Assembly (NCBI GenBank): GCA_949297665.1
Contig: CASFTO010000043.1
Span: 1 to 41,138 of the forward strand
DNA: 41,138 nt
Direction: 5' to 3'
Origin: an uncultured Alphaproteobacteria bacterium
GTDB lineage: Bacteria > Pseudomonadota > Alphaproteobacteria > RF32 > CAG-239
The position numbers and the translations under genes were made by a program. The notes beneath the pieces were generated by a model that worked only from the letters and a program-made list of their open reading frames with translations, made no database searches and was not told the origin of the DNA. This document shows, piece after piece, positions 18,067 through 26,557 of the stretch; within the stretch, counting starts at the first letter, position 1, and every line of letters begins with the position of its first letter.

Positions 18067-18258
18067 TTACTCTGCATCTTGTGTTTTTTGAGCAATAACT
18101 TCTTTACCATCATATTGGCCGCATTTCGGGCATACATTATGTGGTCTTTTCAATTCGCCACAATTCGGGCATTCATGATATGCATTCGGTTTTAATGCAT
18201 CATGTGAGCGGCGCATGTTGCGACGAGATTGTGATGTTTTCTTCTTTGGTGTAGCCAT
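18067..18258 (-). CDS. rpmF: 50S ribosomal protein L32
   Basis: 63 residues. The Lys/Arg-rich N-terminus '[20 protein letters not shown]' is the standard L32 signature, and the zinc-ribbon pairs '[18 protein letters not shown]' are intact with four Cys (the C+ form). It lies 31 nt upstream of plsX, as in most alphaproteobacteria, and is co-transcribed with it from a promoter at about 18349-18376. The 5' leader holds a 7-bp inverted repeat that could fold into a hairpin. Confidence 0.98.
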   Translation of the reverse strand: MATPKKKTSQSRRNMRRSHDALKPNAYHECPNCGELKRPHNVCPKCGQYDGKEVIAQKTQDAE

Positions 18259-18304
18259 CTCTTTTACTCTTTTTACATTAAATTATTTGACACAAATAAC
18301 TCTC

Positions 18305-18347
18305 GCTAATCTCTTAATCGAAATTACGCAAGGGTCGCTGGATTAGC
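18305..18347 (-). promoter_or_regulatory. Stem-loop in the rpmF leader
   Basis: GCTAATC (18305-18311) and GATTAGC (18341-18347) are perfectly complementary and lie between the predicted promoter and rpmF. The loop is long (29 nt). It may be a leader structure, but no known ribosomal-protein autoregulation motif is recognised. Confidence 0.3.
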
Positions 18348-18348
18348 T

Positions 18349-18376
18349 TTTATATAAAAAAATTGTATTTGGCAAG
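18349..18376 (-). promoter_or_regulatory. Promoter of the rpmF-plsX-fabH-ihfA operon
   Basis: Minus strand CTTGCC (18371-18376), 16-nt spacer, TATAAA (18349-18354), about 90 nt upstream of rpmF. Confidence 0.55.
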
Positions 18377-18480
18377 TGTTTTTTTAGTTATTTTCTTCTT
18401 TTTAACCTAAGAAACTGTTTTTTCTTTCCTCTAATACAACTTTCCTTGTGTATTTGCTCTTTTTCTTCTTTTGTTTATCT

Positions 18481-18993
18481 TTATTTTTTTAATTTAGAGA
18501 GTACTGCAAACGGATTTTCTTTTATCTGACTGTCGTCTTCTATAAATGATGTAAATTCTTCACCATCCATTCGCGGATGATCTTCCATTACCAAAGCCAA
18601 TTGCTCTATCGCTATATCTCCTAAATCTATCTTCCCGTCTATCACAATATCCGGAATATCGTCCTCTATATCTTCATCCATCTCCCGAATCTGCTCATAG
18701 GTCGCATTCGTGTCATAAATCATGCTAAAATCGCTTTTATACTCTTTATCAAATTCTTCCAAACTTATCACACTGATTAACCTTAAACCGCTCCGTACTT
18801 CTCCGCTTACCTCTAATATTCCTTTCTTCTTTTGAAACGTTAATTTTATATCCGCTTCAAAATAATTCACAGCCGGTATTTGTAAAATTTCTCGCAACGT
18901 TTCAAGCTGCGCCTTGTCGGCTCTTAACTTATATGTTTGCTCTCCTTGATTGATATCCTCAATTTTCAATGGATAAGAAAAATCTTTTTGCAT
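18481..18993 (-). CDS. DUF177 (YceD-like) protein
   Basis: 170 residues of the DUF177 family, the usual neighbour upstream of rpmF; plant and bacterial members affect 23S rRNA accumulation. The N-terminal half is beta-rich ('FEADIKLTFQKKKGILEVSGEV'). In place of the usual C-x-R-Cys motif it reads 'GLRLISVISLEEFDKEYKSDF'. The acidic stretch 'DEDIEDDIPDIVIDGKIDLGDIAIEQLAL' matches the family's conserved C-terminal part. It is divergent from bamE with a 58-nt shared promoter region, and is separated from rpmF by 222 nt containing the rpmF promoter. Confidence 0.85.
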   Translation of the reverse strand: MQKDFSYPLKIEDINQGEQTYKLRADKAQLETLREILQIPAVNYFEADIKLTFQKKKGILEVSGEVRSGLRLISVISLEEFDKEYKSDFSMIYDTNATYEQIREMDEDIEDDIPDIVIDGKIDLGDIAIEQLALVMEDHPRMDGEEFTSFIEDDSQIKENPFAVLSKLKK

Positions 18994-19051
18994 TCCTTTT
19001 TTCCTTGTGTTATAGGCTTATATATCTGTATATAATTGTTAGGATGGTGTC

Positions 19052-19513
19052 ATGTCAATAAACAAAGTATTTTTTTCAACGGTCGCGTCTTTTTTCCTAC
19101 TTACGGCTTGCTCGCATGAGTATTTTGTGCAAACCGAGGGGAATATGCCTTCTAAAGATGATATTATGCAAATTAAACGTGGTATGTCGCAAAGCGAAGT
19201 CAGAAAAATTATGGGATCCCCCAGCGTCATTTCCAGTCTGGACCACCGCACTTGGATTTATATGAACTCTACCATGGAACGCATGGCCTTTTTTGAACCG
19301 AAAGAATTAGACCGCAATGTTGTTGCTATTGAATTTAATCATGACGGCGAGGTTCAAAAAGTTGTACAACTGACTAAAGAAAATGGCAGAAACATTACAA
19401 TCTCTAAAGATGCCACTCCGGTTATGGGTAGTGAAGAAACATTCATGGAAAAATACTTTGGCGGCGTTGGCTATATGCCAATTCAACCAACAAAAGAAAA
19501 CAATGGCTTATAA
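19052..19513 (+). CDS. bamE: Outer membrane assembly lipoprotein BamE (SmpA/OmlA)
   Basis: 153 residues. The signal peptide ends in the lipobox LTAC with acylated Cys20. The SmpA/OmlA domain follows ('IMQIKRGMSQSEVRKIMGSP', then 'WIYMNS'), about 45-125. It supports the Bam complex that folds beta-barrel proteins into the outer membrane, so the organism has a real outer membrane. Start ATG follows AGGATGGTGTC. A TATAAT box at 19031-19036 probably marks its promoter, although no well-spaced -35 is seen. In many alphaproteobacteria a ubiquinol-cytochrome c chaperone gene lies next to it, and none is present here. Confidence 0.93.
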   Translation: MSINKVFFSTVASFFLLTACSHEYFVQTEGNMPSKDDIMQIKRGMSQSEVRKIMGSPSVISSLDHRTWIYMNSTMERMAFFEPKELDRNVVAIEFNHDGEVQKVVQLTKENGRNITISKDATPVMGSEETFMEKYFGGVGYMPIQPTKENNGL

Positions 19514-19567
19514 TCTGATTTAGCCTAAGCGATTACTCTTTCGCTTATTCATCTTAATTATAAAGAG

Positions 19568-19601
19568 CTCCGCCTTTCTATTTGAAAAGCGGAGTTTTTT
19601 T
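19568..19601 (+). terminator. bamE terminator
   Basis: CTCCGC (19568-19573) and GCGGAG (19589-19594) followed by seven Ts. Confidence 0.8.
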
Positions 19602-19641
19602 ATATTTCACATTTACCTAAAAATCTAAACTTTTTTTGAGA

Positions 19642-20355
19642 TTATTTATAAGTATAAAGCAAATGTCCGTTTTCGGTCAGCCATTCCCGCCCTTTTGCGG
19701 CATCTTCCTCCAAAAATTCCACCAACGCCCAAAAATATGCCGAGTGATCTTGATGTTTTAGATGTGATACTTCGTGGGCTACTATATAACGAATCACAAA
19801 TTCCGGCGCCAATGCCAAACGCCAACTGTAATTAATATTATTCAGAGTTGAACAACTTGCCCAGCGTGATTTGGTATCTTTTATACATACATTGTGTACC
19901 GTCTTACCTATTTTATCTGCCACTTCGGCCGAACGTTTGCTAAATTCTTCCAACGCCATCTTTTTTATAAAATCTTTAACGCGTCGATGCATAAACTCAA
20001 TTCCGCCCGATACATACAATATCTTATTCTTTTTATCTAACCGTGTATTGCCTCTTATCGGACTGTGCTCAATTGTATATTCCTTACCGAATAAACTTAT
20101 CTTATCGTGATTCTTAAAATATCTCAGCTCCGGTATTTTACTCAAATTATCTCTTACCCAGTCTTGATGACTTTCTACAAATGACACAGCTTTTTTGCGG
20201 GAACAATATTTCGGAATCGTCAATACTGCGACTCTGTCTTTTTTATCAATGCGGAGCGTCAGCCGATGTGAGCGACATGATTGTACAACTTTCATATCAA
20301 AACCTAAATCCGCTTTGATTTCAAAGGTCTTTCCACTCAACAATGTAATTTTCAT
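19642..20355 (-). CDS. YgjP-like zinc metallopeptidase (COG1451)
   Basis: 237 residues. The core 'YIVAHEVSHLKHQDHS' has the HExxH zinc motif plus the further His of the YgjP/WLM group, and the preceding 'DTKSRWASCSTLNNINYSWRLALAPEFVI' is the strongly conserved part of COG1451. The family is cytoplasmic and its substrates are not settled. The N-terminus contains a strand-rich region starting at 'FEIKADLGFDMKVVQS'. The start at 20355 follows a GAGGTAACAGACT ribosome-binding site and overlaps the upstream YcgN-like gene by 35 nt, indicating a tight operon with it. Confidence 0.9.
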   Translation of the reverse strand: MKITLLSGKTFEIKADLGFDMKVVQSCRSHRLTLRIDKKDRVAVLTIPKYCSRKKAVSFVESHQDWVRDNLSKIPELRYFKNHDKISLFGKEYTIEHSPIRGNTRLDKKNKILYVSGGIEFMHRRVKDFIKKMALEEFSKRSAEVADKIGKTVHNVCIKDTKSRWASCSTLNNINYSWRLALAPEFVIRYIVAHEVSHLKHQDHSAYFWALVEFLEEDAAKGREWLTENGHLLYTYK

Positions 20356-20839
20356 AGTCTGTTACCTCAGATTCATTTATTAAAGTTCTTTTTTGCAGAG
20401 ATATGCCCGCTTTATGTACCGAATCTGCGCGGCCGCTTATCAGAGGATGCCATTCGGGCAGTGATTTTCCCTCATCCAATAACACATACGCACAAGTTTT
20501 CGGGAGCCAACGGGGTTTCTCTCGAATCGCAGAGATATCTATATCACGACAATCGTTAACTTTTTGAAAACGATTTGCATAAATTTTACATAAACAGCTT
20601 TTTGTATCTAAAAAACGACAATAAGTATTTGTAAAACATATCTTTCCTTTTATCTCAATTTTATTTAAACAGCATTTACCGCATCCGTCGCAGAGGAGTT
20701 CCCACTCCCTTTTATTCATTTCTTCTAACTTCTTTTTTTTCCAGAATTCAGGCTCAACATCCGATAAATCCGCAAAGCGACTTTGCGGATCGTAGGTTTC
20801 TTCCAGTAAATAGTCCTTTTCGCCTTGTTTTTCTGTCAC
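20321..20839 (-). CDS. YcgN-like (UPF0260) Cys-cluster protein
   Basis: 172 residues, close to the family length. The start is GTG (20839), directly after the previous stop, with GAGGA as ribosome-binding site, so translation is probably coupled. The motif 'CDGCGKCC' (Cys50, 53, 56, 57) with later Cys in 'YCRFLDTKSCLCKIY' and 'KTCAYVLL' is the cluster that gives the zinc/iron-chelating family its name (CxxCxxCC). It retains the C-terminal 'LPEWHPLISG' segment typical of YcgN. The biochemical role is unknown. It is the second of two homologues in a row. Confidence 0.88.
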   Translation of the reverse strand: MTEKQGEKDYLLEETYDPQSRFADLSDVEPEFWKKKKLEEMNKREWELLCDGCGKCCLNKIEIKGKICFTNTYCRFLDTKSCLCKIYANRFQKVNDCRDIDISAIREKPRWLPKTCAYVLLDEGKSLPEWHPLISGRADSVHKAGISLQKRTLINESEVTDYENYIVEWKDL

Positions 20840-21223
20840 TCACAAATCCTCCCATTCGACAATATGGTCTTCCAATTCATCTTCCGGAACTTTATCTTCG
20901 CTTACGACTCTTCCTTTTATCGTCGTTTTTATCCGAGAAACTTCTTTTTCAAAAAGTTCTCGATAGGCACAGGTCTTTGGCATCCATTGTATTTTATCGA
21001 TGTTTTGAGGCGTTAGTTTTAAACAGGTCGGGACTAATTCGCAACGTTTGTCATACACTGTACAGTTCATATTTTCTTCATCAAAATATCGACAGACAAC
21101 ATTGGTATAATATACTTCTCCGCTTTCTTCGTCTTCTAATTTTATCAGGCAGCATTTACCGCAATGACGACAAATCTTCTCCCATGTTTCCGGCGTATAA
21201 CTCTCGGCAAAATTCTTTTCCAT
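20840..21223 (-). CDS. Short YcgN-like Cys-cluster protein
   Basis: 127 residues from Met at 21223 (MEKNFAESYT), which has a GAGGATAAGCAG ribosome-binding site. The longer ORF start would overlap dnaB by 62 nt and lacks a good site. It has the same Cys layout as its downstream neighbour: 'CRHCGKCC' at 18-25, 'VVCRYFDEENMNCTVYDKRC', 'KTCAYREL'. Both end in 'IVEW-DL'. It lacks the 'LPEWHPLISG' segment and is about 25 residues shorter there. So this is a diverged tandem paralogue, 4 nt after dnaB. Function unknown, probably a metal-binding role. Confidence 0.82.
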   Translation of the reverse strand: MEKNFAESYTPETWEKICRHCGKCCLIKLEDEESGEVYYTNVVCRYFDEENMNCTVYDKRCELVPTCLKLTPQNIDKIQWMPKTCAYRELFEKEVSRIKTTIKGRVVSEDKVPEDELEDHIVEWEDL

Positions 21224-21227
21224 CTGC

Positions 21228-22700
21228 TTATCCTCGCATTTCCGGCAAATGATCATCCGGCGATAAATTGCTGAAGCGCGCGTACTCACCGTTCCAGAAC
21301 AGTTTTACGGTTCCGGTTGAACCGTGACGGTGTTTTCCTATAATAACTTCTCCTAAATTGGCTGTTTCTCTATCCCGTTGCTGCCACTCCTCCGTCCTTT
21401 TGGCAAAATGTTCGTCCGTCTCACCGGTGTTACGCTTCGGCTCGGCATTATGAATATAGTAGTTTTCACGGAACACAAACATTACAATATCAGCATCTTG
21501 CTCGATTGATCCCGACTCGCGCAAGTCTGACATTAACGGGCGTTTATCATCTCTTTGTTCCAAACCTCGGTTTAATTGGGACAAAGCTATCACCGGAACT
21601 TTCAGCTCTTTTGCCAATATCTTTAATCCTCTGGATATTTCTGATACCTCCTGCACACGATTACCTTCACTCTTTTTATCCCCGGAACCGCTAATCAGTT
21701 GGATATAGTCAATTACAATCAACCCCAAACCGTTGGTCCTTTTTAAACGGCGCGCACGCGTACGAATTGTGTTGATATTGATACCCGGGGTGTCATCTAT
21801 ATATAATGGTAGTTTTTGATACTCTCGCACCGCTGCGGCAATACGATTAAACTCACCCAGTTCCATATCTCCGGTTCTTAACTTATGCCCGGGGGTGTCG
21901 GTAATACTTGATAAAATACGCGCGGCCAATTGCTCGGCGGACATTTCCAGCGAAAAGATTGCCACCCCTTTATCGTGCGGATCCATTTTATCATTCATAC
22001 GCATATTTTCGGCAACATTATATGCAATATTCATCGCTAATGCCGATTTACCCATCGCCGGTCGACCTGCCAAAATAATCAAATCCGAATCGTTTAAACC
22101 GCCCATTCTATAATCCAAATCATTTAATCCAGTCGAAAGTCCAGAAACTTTTCCTTCTTTCTCATAGGCCTTTTGTATCATCTGTAAAGTGGAGTTTAAG
22201 GTGGTGCCAAAATCTTGAAAACCTTTTTGCCCGTCACCATGCATGGCTAAATCAAATAATCTTTTTTCAGCTTTCTCAATCTGTGATGCCGTCGAATCTT
22301 CAAAATTTTCATTCATCGCTTCGCTGGCAATGTCATATCCGGTCGATATCAGCTCGCGGCGTAAAAATTTATCATAAACAAATTGCGCATAATATTCAAT
22401 ATTGGTCAGCGGTGACGAGGCTTCGGATAACTTTATCAAATACGCCATGCCGCCGACATCATTTAATGTCCCTTCTTGCTCAAAATAGTTCTTTAGTGTG
22501 ATAACGTCGGCAACGTGTCCTTTTTGTATTAAACGAGATATTACATCGTATACTTTGACATGTATCGGATCCGAGAAATGCTCGGCGCGCAAAAACTCCG
22601 AAACCTTTTCATAGGCCTTGTTATTTGCCAGTAATGCTCCTAAAAGAGCTTGTTCTGCTTCTATATTGCGCGGCAGTCGCGTTACGTCCAGTTCTTCCAT
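21228..22700 (-). CDS. dnaB: Replicative DNA helicase DnaB
   Basis: 490 residues, normal length. The N-terminal primase-interaction domain (1-110) is followed by a linker and the RecA-like helicase domain with Walker A 'GRPAMGKS' at 212-219, 'VIDYIQLI' (Walker B) and 'ALSQLNRGLE'. It unwinds parental DNA at the replication fork as a hexamer. No intein interrupts the Walker motifs. The ribosome-binding site is AAAGGATTC. It heads the gene string dnaB, two YcgN-like genes and ygjP, spaced by 0-35 nt overlaps or gaps. Confidence 0.98.
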   Translation of the reverse strand: MEELDVTRLPRNIEAEQALLGALLANNKAYEKVSEFLRAEHFSDPIHVKVYDVISRLIQKGHVADVITLKNYFEQEGTLNDVGGMAYLIKLSEASSPLTNIEYYAQFVYDKFLRRELISTGYDIASEAMNENFEDSTASQIEKAEKRLFDLAMHGDGQKGFQDFGTTLNSTLQMIQKAYEKEGKVSGLSTGLNDLDYRMGGLNDSDLIILAGRPAMGKSALAMNIAYNVAENMRMNDKMDPHDKGVAIFSLEMSAEQLAARILSSITDTPGHKLRTGDMELGEFNRIAAAVREYQKLPLYIDDTPGININTIRTRARRLKRTNGLGLIVIDYIQLISGSGDKKSEGNRVQEVSEISRGLKILAKELKVPVIALSQLNRGLEQRDDKRPLMSDLRESGSIEQDADIVMFVFRENYYIHNAEPKRNTGETDEHFAKRTEEWQQRDRETANLGEVIIGKHRHGSTGTVKLFWNGEYARFSNLSPDDHLPEMRG

Positions 22701-22737
22701 TTTTAAGAATCCTTTTTAATCTCGTTCTTAACGCGTT

Positions 22738-22767
22738 ATGGTACAATCGTTATTGAATTGCACGCAA
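22738..22767 (-). promoter_or_regulatory. dnaB promoter candidate
   Basis: Minus strand TTGCGT (22762-22767), 18-nt spacer, TACCAT (22738-22743). Confidence 0.35.
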
Positions 22768-22780
22768 AAAAACTTTGTCT

Positions 22781-22798
22781 TGTGGATTGTGTGGATAA
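22781..22798 (+). promoter_or_regulatory. Tandem DnaA-box-like 9-mers
   Basis: Two adjoining 9-mers, TGTGGATTG and TGTGGATAA. The second is the exact complement of the consensus box TTATCCACA. They lie 14 nt upstream of the predicted dnaB -35, in the dnaB/galE divergent region. Confidence 0.5.
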
Positions 22799-22883
22799 AC
22801 TGTGCGCCTCCCTTTATTTTATTACCTTTCATGTTATCTTGGCGTTGTTTTATACGACTTATCTTTTAGGGGAGTTTTAGGTT

Positions 22884-23849
22884 TTGGAAAAAATTTTAGT
22901 TGCCGGTGGTGCCGGATATATTGGTAGTCATGTCCAGAAACAACTACTGGATGAAGGTTTTAAAGTTATTGTTTATGATGATTTGTCTAGCGGCGATGTC
23001 GTCAATATCCTTCCGGGAGCCGAATTTGTGCAGGCTAATATCTTGGATAAAGATAAATTAAATAATGTCCTTAAAAACGGAGTTGATGCCGTTATTCATT
23101 TGGCGGCTAAAAAGGCTGTCGGGGAATCGATGATTAACCCTTCGCTCTACGCCGAAAATAATCTTATCGGCTCTATCAACATCTTAAACGCTATGGTCGA
23201 AAATCATGTCAAATATATTGTTTTTTCTTCTTCGGCCGCAGTTTACGGAATGCCGCAATATTGCCCAATTGATGAAAAGCATCCGATTGACCCTATCAAC
23301 TATTACGGTTATACCAAACTCGCCATTGAAAATAATATGCGTTGGTTTTCACAACTCGGTAAATTAAATTATGCCGCGCTACGCTATTTTAATGCGGTCG
23401 GCTATGACGCATCCGGTGCCATTCGCGGGAAAGAGAGAAATCCGCAAAACCTTATGCCGATTATTATGGAGGTCGCAACCGGAAAACGTGAAAAACTTTC
23501 TGTTTTCGGAAATGATTACGATACTCCCGACGGAACGTGTATTCGCGATTATGTCCATGTTTCCGATTTGGCAAAAGCTCATTCTTTGGCGATGAAACGT
23601 CTTATGAACACCAATAACTCCTTTGTTGTTAATCTCGGAACCGGTAAAGGTACCAGTGTACAAGAAATTGTTGATGCAACAGAAAAAGTTATCGGTAGAA
23701 AGTTAAATTATGATTTCGCACCACGGCGTCCGGGTGATCCCGCTAAATTAACCGCTAATGCCGATTTGGCTTTTCAACTTTTAGGCTGGAAACCGAACTA
23801 CACAAATGTTGAAGATATTATTCAAACAGTGTGGAATTTGGAAATTTAA
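22884..23849 (+). CDS. galE: UDP-glucose 4-epimerase (GalE-like, extended SDR)
   Basis: 321 residues. The start is TTG at 22884, 9 nt after AGGGGAG. The NAD-binding 'GGAGYIGSHV' is at 7-16, 'FSSSAAVYG' provides the catalytic Ser/Thr region, and 'YYGYTK' supplies the Tyr-x-x-x-Lys pair. 'LRYFNAVGYD' and 'LGTGKGTSV' further match GalE. It interconverts UDP-glucose and UDP-galactose (or the GlcNAc forms), feeding envelope polysaccharides. That fits the nearby glycosyltransferase-like membrane proteins. No other gal genes adjoin it. Substrate range cannot be fixed from the sequence. Confidence 0.93.
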   Translation: MEKILVAGGAGYIGSHVQKQLLDEGFKVIVYDDLSSGDVVNILPGAEFVQANILDKDKLNNVLKNGVDAVIHLAAKKAVGESMINPSLYAENNLIGSINILNAMVENHVKYIVFSSSAAVYGMPQYCPIDEKHPIDPINYYGYTKLAIENNMRWFSQLGKLNYAALRYFNAVGYDASGAIRGKERNPQNLMPIIMEVATGKREKLSVFGNDYDTPDGTCIRDYVHVSDLAKAHSLAMKRLMNTNNSFVVNLGTGKGTSVQEIVDATEKVIGRKLNYDFAPRRPGDPAKLTANADLAFQLLGWKPNYTNVEDIIQTVWNLEI

Positions 23850-23935
23850 CCTTGACAGACGCCTCTTCGCACCGCTATTCGTTTATGTAGGTTTGTTTAT
23901 CGGTTTTATTTAACTTAACTTTACGGATTGAAATT

Positions 23936-24934
23936 ATGTTAGAAAAATTACAATATCTATTTACCCATCATGCCGTACTTTCACAAGAGCTTATGTGGAC
24001 GTGTTTCGGTATTGCCGTTATTGTCTTATTGTTTTTAGACCTTTGTGTCTTTAATCGTAAAAATGAAGTACCCAGCTTTTCTCACACTTTATGGGTGTGC
24101 GTCGCTTATATCGGTGCAGGACTTCTTTTTGGCGTCTTCGTCTGGTATGAAGAAGGTACAAATAAAGCGATGGAGTATTTTACCGGTTTTTTGGTTGAAA
24201 AAAGTTTATCTATGGATAATATCTTTGTTATGTCTATTATCTTTAGCAGTATCGGGGTTCCGAGAATCTATCAGCACCGCGTTCTCTTTTGGGGAATTCT
24301 CGGGGCTATCGTCATGAGAGCTTTGCTTATCGGTGTCGGTGAGGCTTTAATTAAAAATTTCCATTGGGTACTCTATGTCTTCTCCGCTTTCCTTATCTAT
24401 ACCGGCGTTAAGATGGCTATGCACACGCTTAAAAAGAATGAACCTGAAGATAATGAGGAAAATATTAAAAACAGTACTATCTATCGCTTTGTGGAAAAGT
24501 ATTTTCCCGTTACGCATGAAATTGACGGCCCGCACTTCATTACTAAGAAAAATGGTAAACACTATATCACTCCGTTATTCTTTGCGCTCATTACTATTGA
24601 ATTGATGGATGTGGTTTTTGCTCTCGACAGTATTCCGGCGATTTTCTTACTGACTGATGATGTCTTTATTGTCTATACCAGCAATATCTTTGCCATTTTG
24701 GGACTGAGAGCTCTCTATTTCTTGTTGGAGGCTGCCGTGCATCGTTTCGTTTACCTCAAACAAGCGTTGTCTATCGTGCTTATCTTTATCGGACTTAAAA
24801 TTTTCTTGCCTAAGTTTGGTTTGGAGCTCGAAACATGGCATTCTTTGACGGTTACTTTCTCTTTGTTGTTCGGCAGTATTATCTTGTCACTCTTCAAAGA
24901 AAAGAAAGATAACGCCTTAAAACAACAGGCTTAA
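23936..24934 (+). CDS. TerC/Alx family membrane protein
   Basis: 332 residues with about nine membrane helices. The family signature 'EKSLSMDNIFVM' follows helix 3, and the second acidic motif 'ELMDVVFALDSIPAIF' sits in the middle, as in TerC and Alx. The family is linked to metal-ion (notably manganese) export, often acting on exported metalloproteins. 'Tellurium resistance' is only the historic name. The central cytoplasmic loop (about 160-205) is charged. It is a single gene, with a short 86-nt leader (too small for a yybP-ykoY riboswitch), and is followed by a GAAA-tetraloop terminator. Confidence 0.92.
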   Translation: MLEKLQYLFTHHAVLSQELMWTCFGIAVIVLLFLDLCVFNRKNEVPSFSHTLWVCVAYIGAGLLFGVFVWYEEGTNKAMEYFTGFLVEKSLSMDNIFVMSIIFSSIGVPRIYQHRVLFWGILGAIVMRALLIGVGEALIKNFHWVLYVFSAFLIYTGVKMAMHTLKKNEPEDNEENIKNSTIYRFVEKYFPVTHEIDGPHFITKKNGKHYITPLFFALITIELMDVVFALDSIPAIFLLTDDVFIVYTSNIFAILGLRALYFLLEAAVHRFVYLKQALSIVLIFIGLKIFLPKFGLELETWHSLTVTFSLLFGSIILSLFKEKKDNALKQQA

Positions 24935-24945
24935 TTTTAAAAATC

Positions 24946-24966
24946 GGGGCGGAAACGCCCCTTTTT
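24946..24966 (+). terminator. Terminator after the TerC-family gene
   Basis: GGGGCG-GAAA-CGCCCC followed by five Ts. Confidence 0.92.
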
Positions 24967-24986
24967 GTCAGCAGAGGAACGTAATT

Positions 24987-26462
24987 ATGCTTAACTTTAA
25001 CTCGCAAACACTTTTTAAAATCTCATACGGTTATTTGGCGTTGCCTCTTTTTATCTTTATTTGCTCGTGGTTAAATTATTTTTGCGCGGTTCCTCTGGCG
25101 CTTTTGTTTCTGTTGGCTTTTTATAAAATTTATCAGGACAATTCTTCATCTCTTCTTGACTGGAAATGTGATGGTAAAACGCTCTTGAGCTTCGGTTTAT
25201 TAGCATTCTTTTGGTGCTTTTGTGCCGGTATCGGTTACTTCTACTATCAATCCTTTGATTACCATTTCAGAAACGCCGTCTTTCGCGATCTACTGACTTA
25301 TGAGTGGCCGGTGTTTTATGACAGAGCCAATACGCCTATGGTTTATTATATGGGGTTTTGGCTGCTTCCGGCTGCTTTAGGTAAACTTTCCGCTTTATTT
25401 TTGCATAATGCTTATTGGAATTTTTATGTCGCTAATGTCTTTCTGTTCATTTATGCCGTTATCGGTGCAATTCTGATTTTTGCCCATTTATCACTCGCGC
25501 TTAAATCTTATTCTTGGAAGAAATCTATCCTTACCGCCGTACTCTTTATTCTGTTTTCCGGGTTGGATATCATCGGTATTACTTTTTTTAGAACGCAGCC
25601 GCAACCCTTTATTTTTCATCTGGATTGGTGGGCGACGTTTATGCAATATTCTTCTTTTTCAACCGCTATGTTTTGGGTATTTAATCAATTTATTCCTTTA
25701 GCGCTTATTACTTTACTCATTTTTAATGAAAGAAAAATCCAAAATTTCGGTTTTTTAATTACTACTGCGCTTTTCTTTTCTCCTTTTCCGACGGCTTCTA
25801 TCGGAATCTTTATGTTAGCTTACGCCTTTCAGCAATTTTTGCAATCAACGCAAAAAAATCATTTCATTTTTACGCAAATCTTTTCTATTCCCAATATTAT
25901 CGGCGTTTTTTGGTTGTTACCCGTTTGTGTGCTCTATTTTATTACAAATTCCGAGGGAATTGACAGGTTATGGTATATCTTTGACCAAACTTCTCCGTGG
26001 CGATTGTTGGTTTTCTTACTCTTGGAATTTTTACTCTATGCGCTGATTATCGCTCCAACATACAAAAAGCACCTTTTCTTTGTTACTGCTGTCGTTTTAT
26101 TGTGTCTTATTCCTTTCTTCAGAATTGACCAACAGAATAATTTTTGCATGCGCGCCTCTCTGCCACCGCTTATTATTCTTTCTGTTTATATCTTTCGCTT
26201 TGTTTTTGATACTGCACAAAAACGTTGGGCTAGAATTTTGTTAATTCTCTTACTGATTGTCGGGGCTGTTACGCCCGCATTCGAGTTTTTCAGAGGAGCT
26301 TATTTTGTTCGAAAACAACATCAATTAAATCTGGTTGCCGATGATATCTATACCCTTAATCAAAAAGTTGTTATTATGCCGGATTTTGGTTGGAGCGCTA
26401 ATCACCAGTTTACAGCTAAAGACTATCATACGGATATCTTTTGGAAATATTTAGCCGAATAA
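24987..26462 (+). CDS. Polytopic membrane protein, GT-C-like
   Basis: 491 residues with about eleven membrane helices. After helix 3 a loop contains 'SFDYHFRNAVFRDLLTYEWPVFYD', an Asp-rich extracytoplasmic motif similar in position to the catalytic loop of GT-C glycosyltransferases. Aromatic residues and a short C-terminal soluble tail ('DFGWSANHQFTAKDYHTDIFW') follow the last helix. I do not recognise a named family. The ribosome-binding site (AGAGGAACG) is good, and the gene starts just after the terminator of the TerC gene. It is the third such protein in this window; an envelope-glycan role is inference. Confidence 0.6.
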   Translation: MLNFNSQTLFKISYGYLALPLFIFICSWLNYFCAVPLALLFLLAFYKIYQDNSSSLLDWKCDGKTLLSFGLLAFFWCFCAGIGYFYYQSFDYHFRNAVFRDLLTYEWPVFYDRANTPMVYYMGFWLLPAALGKLSALFLHNAYWNFYVANVFLFIYAVIGAILIFAHLSLALKSYSWKKSILTAVLFILFSGLDIIGITFFRTQPQPFIFHLDWWATFMQYSSFSTAMFWVFNQFIPLALITLLIFNERKIQNFGFLITTALFFSPFPTASIGIFMLAYAFQQFLQSTQKNHFIFTQIFSIPNIIGVFWLLPVCVLYFITNSEGIDRLWYIFDQTSPWRLLVFLLLEFLLYALIIAPTYKKHLFFVTAVVLLCLIPFFRIDQQNNFCMRASLPPLIILSVYIFRFVFDTAQKRWARILLILLLIVGAVTPAFEFFRGAYFVRKQHQLNLVADDIYTLNQKVVIMPDFGWSANHQFTAKDYHTDIFWKYLAE

Positions 26463-26499
26463 TCTTTTGCTTTCACGGCTTATAACTCTTAAAAAAAAT

Positions 26500-26527
26500 T
26501 TGACTTTGCTTATATATCATCCATACT
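26500..26527 (+). promoter_or_regulatory. Promoter of the 26558-27710 pair
   Basis: TTGACT (26500-26505), 16-nt spacer, CATACT (26522-26527), 30 nt before the start codon. Confidence 0.5.
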
Positions 26528-26557
26528 TGTCGAAGATTGATTTTATTGAGGTTTGAA

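Noticed and set aside
23850..23935. yybP-ykoY riboswitch ahead of the TerC-family gene
   Set aside because: Only 86 nt, with none of the conserved loop motifs or expected pairings.
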